DNA of 32,733 bases from NCBI GenBank assembly GCA_004335835.1, contig RWJK01000496.1, positions 1 to 32,733 of the forward strand, given 5' to 3'. Positions within the stretch are counted from its first letter, which is position 1. Each line of letters opens with the position of its first letter. The translations under genes and the position numbers were made by a program. This document shows, piece by piece, positions 27,601 through 32,733 of the stretch. A model generated the notes under the pieces. The model was not told the origin of the DNA. It made no database searches and saw only the letters and a list, made by a program, of their open reading frames with translations. The DNA comes from Scenedesmus sp. ARA3 (Eukaryota > Chlorophyta > Chlorophyceae > Sphaeropleales > Scenedesmaceae).

Positions 27601-30600
27601 CAGTATGAAGAGGATGCAGCAGCAGCAGCAGACCTGGCAGGCAGCGGCAGCAGCAGCACGGGTGGTGCCCTGGGCTTTTTGGGAGCGCTGTTCAGCCGCC
27701 AAACCCCGGAGCTGACCCCTGCACCTGCAGCAGTAGTGCCGGCAACACAGCAGCAGCTGGGCGTGCAGCCGTCAGAGCCAGCTGCAGCAGCAGAAGCAGC
27801 TGCAGCAGCTGAGGCTGAAGATGCTCCTTCTCCTGGTGTGTTGCTTCCTGGAGGCAGCAGCAGCAGCAGCAATGCAGGTGTTACTGGCGGCAGCAAAGCT
27901 GGTGGCATGCATCGCAGGTGGAGCAGTAGCGCATCTGCAACCGGCTTCATGACACCTCCTGCAGGAGGCTCGCCAGTGGCTGTAGCAGCAGCAGCAACAG
28001 CACGGCATCGCCGCTCTGCAAGCAGCAGTGGGCTGCCTGCTGCTTCTGTGCACAGCCTGCTTGCTGCTCCTGCTGCGGCTGATGCAGGAAACCAGGGCAG
28101 CAGCAGCAGCAGCAGCAACATGCGTGTCACTGCTGCTGGCAACGCCTCTCCTGCAGCAGCAGTTGGCAGCAGCAACAGCAGCTTTGCCAGGTCCAGTACG
28201 CCTGCAGCAACTGGAGCCGGCAGTACTGCAGGTGCTGTCACTGGCAGCAGCAGCAAGGCTGGTGCTCTAGCTCTGGCATCAGCAGATTCTGCTGCAGTTT
28301 CCTTGTTCCAGTCCTTACCAGCAGCTGCAGCCGCCGCAGCTGCAGCAGCAGCAGCGGGCAGCGGGGTTGGTGGTGCTGCTGCTGGTGGCGTGGAGCGTGT
28401 GTATGACACGCGCGAGTTCACTGCAGCCACGCGGCGGCTGGTGCTGCTGCACCAGAAGCTGGCAGAAGTGAGCGGCAGGTGAGGAAGGGATTGGACAGAT
28501 TGTTGCCGTTGACACGTAACAGTACAATGCATGCTAACCAACTTGGTCTGGCTGCATACAGCGCGGCACGCTAACCATCGGATAGCCGGCTTGCCAGCTT
28601 CAGCGCTAGACGCATGCAAGTCGGTCACTCGTCTACAGCTCCCTGCAAGGAAGGGGCCCCAATAGTGCTGAACACAGCTGCGTATCAAGGACCCCGTTGC
28701 TGCATCGACTACGATCAAGCAAGCCGTACTGCCTTTTCTGTTTCACCGCAGGCGCCTGCGGGCGCGCCAGCGGGTTGAGGTGCTGCTGCAGCAGCAGGCA
28801 GCAGCGCGGCAGCAAGCTGCAGCCCGCCACGTCAGCATGCGGCGGCTGCAGCAGCAGCAGGCGCTGGCGGCGGCGCGGCAGCGGCAGCTGGCGGCGGCCC
28901 AGGGCTGCCTGCAGCAGCGTGGCGCGGTGCTGCTGGCGCATTGTGAGGCGTTGCAGCGATGTGCAGGTGTGTGTGAGGATAGGCGGAGGTCATATGCGTG
29001 CTGTTGCCGTGCAGTTGGGGTGGTGCTGTGGCACAGCAGTTCCGTCATACATGCCAACTGCACTGCAATGCAGGCGAGTTCCCGCCATCCTGATGCGCAA
29101 GCATATTGACATGCGAAACAGGGTAGGAGGGAGGCAGGGCCGCAGTATTGGGTGCCCAGGCTTCTGCTGGCACTATGCAGACACACCACACACCCATTCA
29201 CATTTGTAACGTTTGTGGGTACAAACTCCCATGCTACACAACTCCCTTTGCCGTGCTCGTGCTGCATGGCTGCAGGTGCTCTGGCTCAGGCTGTCGGCCG
29301 GTTGCGTGCCGCTGCTGGCGTGTTGTCAGGGCCGGAGGGCGTGGGCCGCTGGCGGGCGCTGCATGCGCAGTTGGTGGCGCGGCGCAACAGGCTGGTTGCG
29401 CAGCTGGCAGATGCCTACCAGGTGAGCAGCAGGCCAAGCTTAGACATGCAATGCCGGCGGAAATTAAAGAAAAACGTATCGAGGCGGCCGGATTCGAAAC
29501 CCTGATCGCAAAATTTAACGTTCATGCACGCCAGGTTTGCTGTCATCGTCATCAATTCCTGATCTCCCAGGATCGGATGGCCGAGCGGTCTAAGGCGCAC
29601 GGTTCAGGTCCGTGTCCGAAAGGGCGTGGGTTCGAACCCCACTCCGGTCAACGGATACGCCAGAGTGATCTGGCACTACCTGGAATGCAGTTTTGCATTT
29701 TGCAGATGGCTGGCCTGGTCTGCCACAGGCCATTCCAGGCCTGTTCACAGCTACTGCTGTGCAGGAGCTGCCTGCATCTGGTGTTTTTGTTGCAAGGTAA
29801 TTGCCTATGCACATCCTGCCACCCCTCTTCTTCCTGCATGTGGTGTGTATGATCTATGTTGGCCCTCACATAAGCAGTGTTAGGAACCTGCAACACAACT
29901 TGGCTGTGTCATTTGCTGTACAGGTGGGTCCCGCAAACTGGTCACCCCTTGCTGCACCTCCGCTTGCACAGCAGCTGGATGCCAGCTGGTGGGCCATCAA
30001 TGCTGCAGATGCTGCTGCAGATCTGAACAGCGACTCAGCAACGGACCTGCAGCAGCAGCAGGCAACAGCAGCAGTAGTCCAGCAACCCCAGGAGTTCCAC
30101 TGGCCTACCGATCAGCAGCAGCCACCATTGCAACAGCAGGCAGGGGCACCTGCCATTCAGCAGCCACAGCCGCCAGCAGCTGTCACCCCAGACAAGCAGC
30201 AGCAACAGCAGCAGCAGCAGCGCCGCCAGGCAGACCATCACCGGTTGCTTGTAGCAGGGCTGGAGCTGCCAGCAAACTTGTCCAAGCGAGGCCTGCAGGG
30301 CAGCATGGGCTGGGGAGGGGACTTTGATGAGGAGGCAAGGGTGGCAGCAGCGCTCGGGTATGTTGCACACATGGTGCAGCTGCTGTCAGTGTACCTTGAT
30401 GTGCCGCTGCGCTACCCGCTGCTGCCGCGCAGCAGCAGGAGCAGCATCCTGGACCCTGCCCCCACACACCACCAGGGGCTGGAGGTGCATGCCAACAGGC
30501 GCTTTTGGGGCTTTGGCATGGGGGGCGGCAGTGACGGCCACCACCCGCAGCAGCAGCAGCAGCAGCCTAGCAGCAGCGGCGGTGGGGCAGACACTGCTGC

Positions 30601-31318
30601 AGGCAGCCGCGGCGGTGCGCCAGCAGCAGCAGCGGCAGCAGCAGCAGGCGACAGCAGCAGCCCCATGCGAGGGCCACTTGCACGTAGCGGCTTGTCAGCA
30701 GCAACAGCAGCAGCTGACCCACCCAGTGCAGCTAGCAGCCCCGCGCATGGCCCTCAAGCAGCAGCAGTAGCAGCCGTAGCAGGCAGCCCCAGTGGCGAAG
30801 CCCCCAACTCTGCACATGCATTGCCAGGTTCGGAGGCTTCCCTAGCAGATGCAGTAGTGCAGCAGGGCGGCGAGGGGGCAGCAGCAGCATCAGCAGCAGC
30901 ACCGCTTGAACTGCCGCTGTACTACATTGCGGGTGACCGCACTCGCTTTGCATATGCCATCTTCCTGCTGAACAAGGACCTTGAGCAGCTGCTGCATGCA
31001 CACGGCATGAGCAGCGCGGGGCCCAACCAGGTGCTGGCAAACCTGTACAAGCTGATGACAGCAGCAGCATCTGCGCTGCCTGCAGCACCGGCAGTGCCAC
31101 CGCAGCTGCCTCATGCAGGGGGTGGCACAGCTGTGGATGTTGCACCAGGTCGGGTGGCCACTGCTGCTACTGCTGTGGGTGCGAGTACAGGTGCAGAATG
31201 GCTGCAGCTGCTGCCAATGCCGCCTGTAATGCAGCAGCAGCAGCAGCAGCAGCAGCGCAGCCTTGTAAAGGGGGACCAGCAGCAGGCTAAGGCCTCTGTC
31301 AGGCCTGACAGGGCTGTT

Positions 31319-31349
<31 letters not shown>

Positions 31350-31553
31350 CGCCCAAGCAAGAGCAGCAAAGCAGCTGGAGCTCGTGGCTATGGGGCAGAC
31401 AACAGCAGCAGCAGCAACCATCACAGGCTGTGGCACATAGTAGTGCTATGGCTCACCCGCCTCAACTACAGCAGCAGCAGCAGCCGCAACCGGCCATCAG
31501 CACCTGGGACTGGAACCAGTTGATAGCGCAGCTGCCAGATGCAGAGCAGCAGC

Positions 31554-31587
<34 letters not shown>

Positions 31588-32107
31588 GCAGCAGTCAAAC
31601 CTGGCTTCAGGCCCAGAGCACAGCACTGCGTATGCACCCAGCAGTAATTTAGCACACCAGCAGCCACAGCAACAGGATCCCGTGCTTGCAGCTCAGCAAG
31701 CTGCAGCAGCAGCTGATGCAGCCACAGCTGCTGCCGAAGCTGCAATGGCAGCAGCAACAAAGCTGCTGGCACAGCAAGAGCAGCAGCTGCAGCGCTGGGA
31801 GCAGCAGGGGCAGCCGGGCAGTCAGCAAACCCATATGCGGCCTGATACTGGCACGGCACCCTGGGCAGGTTCACACGGCTGCAGCAGCGGCAGCAGCAGC
31901 ATCTGCAGGGCAGAGGAATCACATTTACTGCGGCAGCGGCAGCAGCAGGGCGTGTCAGCAAGCGCTGCCGCAAACGGTGCTGCCAGCAATGGTGGTGGCG
32001 ATGGTGCTGGTGGCAGCAGCGGCGGCGGCATTGGGGGCCAGCACGGCCCTGGGCGTGCCAGGTCAGTGGCCTCTCTGCTGAGCCTGCGGTGGTCTGGTGA
32101 TGCATAG
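24686..32107 (+). CDS. UVRAG/Vps38-like subunit of class III PI3K complex
   Basis: Homologue of UVRAG (Vps38), the subunit that directs the Vps34-Vps15-Beclin1 lipid kinase to endosomes and late autophagy steps. Six plus-strand exons: 24686-24844, 24995-27117, 27555-28478, 28752-28966, 29276-29421 and 29924-32107. Phases agree; 1916 residues from the first exon recognised. The 5' end is unresolved; ATG 24326 is one option. An N-terminal C2-like region starts RLRHLQAVALHTF and includes LLYEVSLLP, SWQPLDP and, far downstream, PNRLVLQLGDSLYTLP. Exons 4-5 are a coiled coil rich in Gln/Arg/Ala. Exon 6 holds the C-terminal domain: LLVAGLELP, VAAALGYVAHMVQLLSVYLD, VPLRYPLLPRSSRSSI, LPLYYIAGDRTRFAYAIFLL and NKDLEQLL. 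It is far longer than human UVRAG (699), because of poly-Gln/Ala insertions inside the C2 region and a Gln-rich tail of about 370 residues. Some of these may be missed introns. Confidence 0.85.
27425..27541 (+). repeat. Short tandem repeat before the exon 3 acceptor of UVRAG
   Basis: About six imperfect units of roughly 18-20 bases (consensus CTGCCACTGCCAATATCTG) fill the end of the intron, stopping about 14 bases before the CCACAG acceptor at 27554. The pyrimidine-rich unit may serve as a repeated polypyrimidine tract. Confidence 0.85.
29443..29570 (+). other. Compositionally distinct segment before the tRNA
   Basis: This stretch inside a UVRAG intron lacks the CAG bias of its surroundings and is A-rich (GGAAATTAAAGAAAAACG). 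It contains GGATTCGAAACC, close to a tRNA B-box. It is open in one frame, running on into the tRNA, but shows no family I recognise. It may be a degenerate tRNA-derived sequence or a tRNA 5' flank inserted with it. Confidence 0.3.
29571..29650 (+). tRNA. tRNA-Leu (anticodon CAG)
   Basis: An 80-base type II tRNA. Acceptor stem GATCGGA pairs with TCCGGTC (one T-G pair), with discriminator A. The D-arm is GCCGAGCGGTCTAAGGC. The anticodon arm CACGG-TTCAGGT-CCGTG gives anticodon CAG (codon CTG). An 11-base variable arm follows. The T-arm GTGGG-TTCGAAC-CCCAC supplies the B-box. There is no intron; a T4 run occurs at 29691-29694, about 40 bases on. It lies inside, and on the same strand as, the last intron of the UVRAG-like gene. 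Confidence 0.93.
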
Positions 32108-32300
32108 AAGGGCCCGTGTTCCCCTGGAGCGCCTGTGGTGGTCCTGGCGACGACAACAGCACCATCACCAGCAGCAGCAGTATGCATAGAGGGGCTTCTG
32201 CGCCTAGAGCGCCTGCGGCTGTCCTGGCGAATGCAGTAGCAGCAGCAGTTGGGGCCTCGCTGCTCGGCCTTCAGTGGTCTGGTGCTGCGTAGAGTGGTCC
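32060..32300 (+). repeat. UVRAG 3'-end duplication (about 2-3 copies)
   Basis: The stop-codon end (reading SLLSLRWSGDA-stop, 32070-32107) recurs at about 32252-32292 as a copy reading SLLGLQWSGAA-stop, with TAG kept in register. The following segment (GAGCGCCTG..G.TGTCCTGGCGA-type) also occurs twice, near 32126-32150 and 32207-32230. Period is about 85-185 bp. Confidence 0.8.
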
Positions 32301-32610
32301 CTGCAGCAAAGCAGCGATCCGGTCATTTGCTGCACACAAGCCACCATGTATGAGGATGTTGGGGTGGCAACATGCTTTGAGCAAGCAGCTGCTGCTGTTG
32401 CGGAGTCGCCTCCTGGGCAAGCTGCTGAGCTGTCTGTGGCTGTGGTATGCCACCTATTTCTGGTGCGGTGGAACCTGGGCACGTGGGTTGTTACTACGTC
32501 CTACAATGCTGGCAGCACGTCATGCTTTTTATGCAACGTGCTGCATGATGCCGCAATGGCATGGCTGGCAGCCTCCCAGCAGCACATGCTTGATGCTATG
32601 GCTTGATGAG

Positions 32611-32632
32611 TAACATGATGATGATGATGATG
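32611..32632. repeat. (ATG)n microsatellite
   Basis: Six or so ATG/GAT units in the 3' flank of the UVRAG-like gene. Confidence 0.9.
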
Positions 32633-32658
32633 AGCACATGCTTGACGGTGCTGGAGTT

Positions 32659-32663
32659 GTAAC
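32659..32663 (+). promoter_or_regulatory. Candidate polyadenylation signal TGTAA
   Basis: TGTAA, the usual green-algal 3' end signal, lies about 550 bases after the UVRAG stop and past the duplicated 3' ends. If used, those copies would be part of the 3' UTR. Confidence 0.45.
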
Positions 32664-32733
32664 TTGGCAACAAGTTACCGGGGGTTTGAGTACTAGCGCG
32701 AGTACCGCACTGGCAGTGCAGCGAGTACTCAGC

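Noticed and set aside
29443..29570. Bacterial contamination before the tRNA
   Set aside because: Composition is unlike the neighbours, but the segment is short, flanked by coherent UVRAG intron sequence and an intact eukaryotic-type tRNA. There is no direct evidence for contamination.

Overview
This is a eukaryotic nuclear window, most likely from a green alga (Chlorophyta). The evidence is a photosystem I antenna gene, a plastid inner-envelope gene, two further genes with plastid-type leaders, short GT-AG introns, long (CAG/CTG)n runs that become poly-Gln or poly-Ala in exons, and green-algal-style TGTAA 3' end signals after some genes. I cannot name the species.

Layout. 195-455 (-): small hypothetical reading frame. 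1165-2791 (-): LHCA3-like light-harvesting protein. 3271-6526 (-): TIC21/PIC1 inner-envelope protein, 5 exons, 290 aa. 7665-11244 (-): ZIP-family zinc/iron transporter, 7 exons, 589 aa. 14093-16552 (-): unrecognised protein with a plastid-type leader, 4 exons, 276 aa. 18503-23504 (-): plastid O-acetylserine (thiol)lyase, 8 exons, 390 aa. 24686-32107 (+): UVRAG/Vps38-like subunit of the class III PI3-kinase complex, at least 6 exons, very long and Gln/Ala-rich, with a tRNA-Leu(CAG) inside one intron. All splice junctions given were placed by hand from GT/AG signals; phases agree at every junction, and the recognised families stay continuous across them. The genes are not an operon; they share a chromosome neighbourhood and, in most cases, a plastid theme.

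The striking feature is a pattern that ordinary gene models do not explain. In at least five genes, and probably six, one edge of an exon together with its flanking intron or 3' flank has been tandemly copied, two to six times, with periods of about 90-250 bp. TIC21 carries four such arrays (3, 5, 3 and 6 copies). The cysteine synthase gene carries five (2, about 4, 3, 6 and 4). The plastid unknown carries two (3 and 3). The ZIP gene, the UVRAG gene and the small frame at 195-455 show copies of their stop-codon end. Each copy keeps the splice site or stop codon region plus 10-30 codons of exon. The copies are not simply decaying: in the best array (cysteine synthase exon 8, six copies) nearly all differences are synonymous. 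Either the extra exon edges are translated in some transcripts, or they are repeatedly re-templated from the functional exon. This is the candidate undescribed system in the window.
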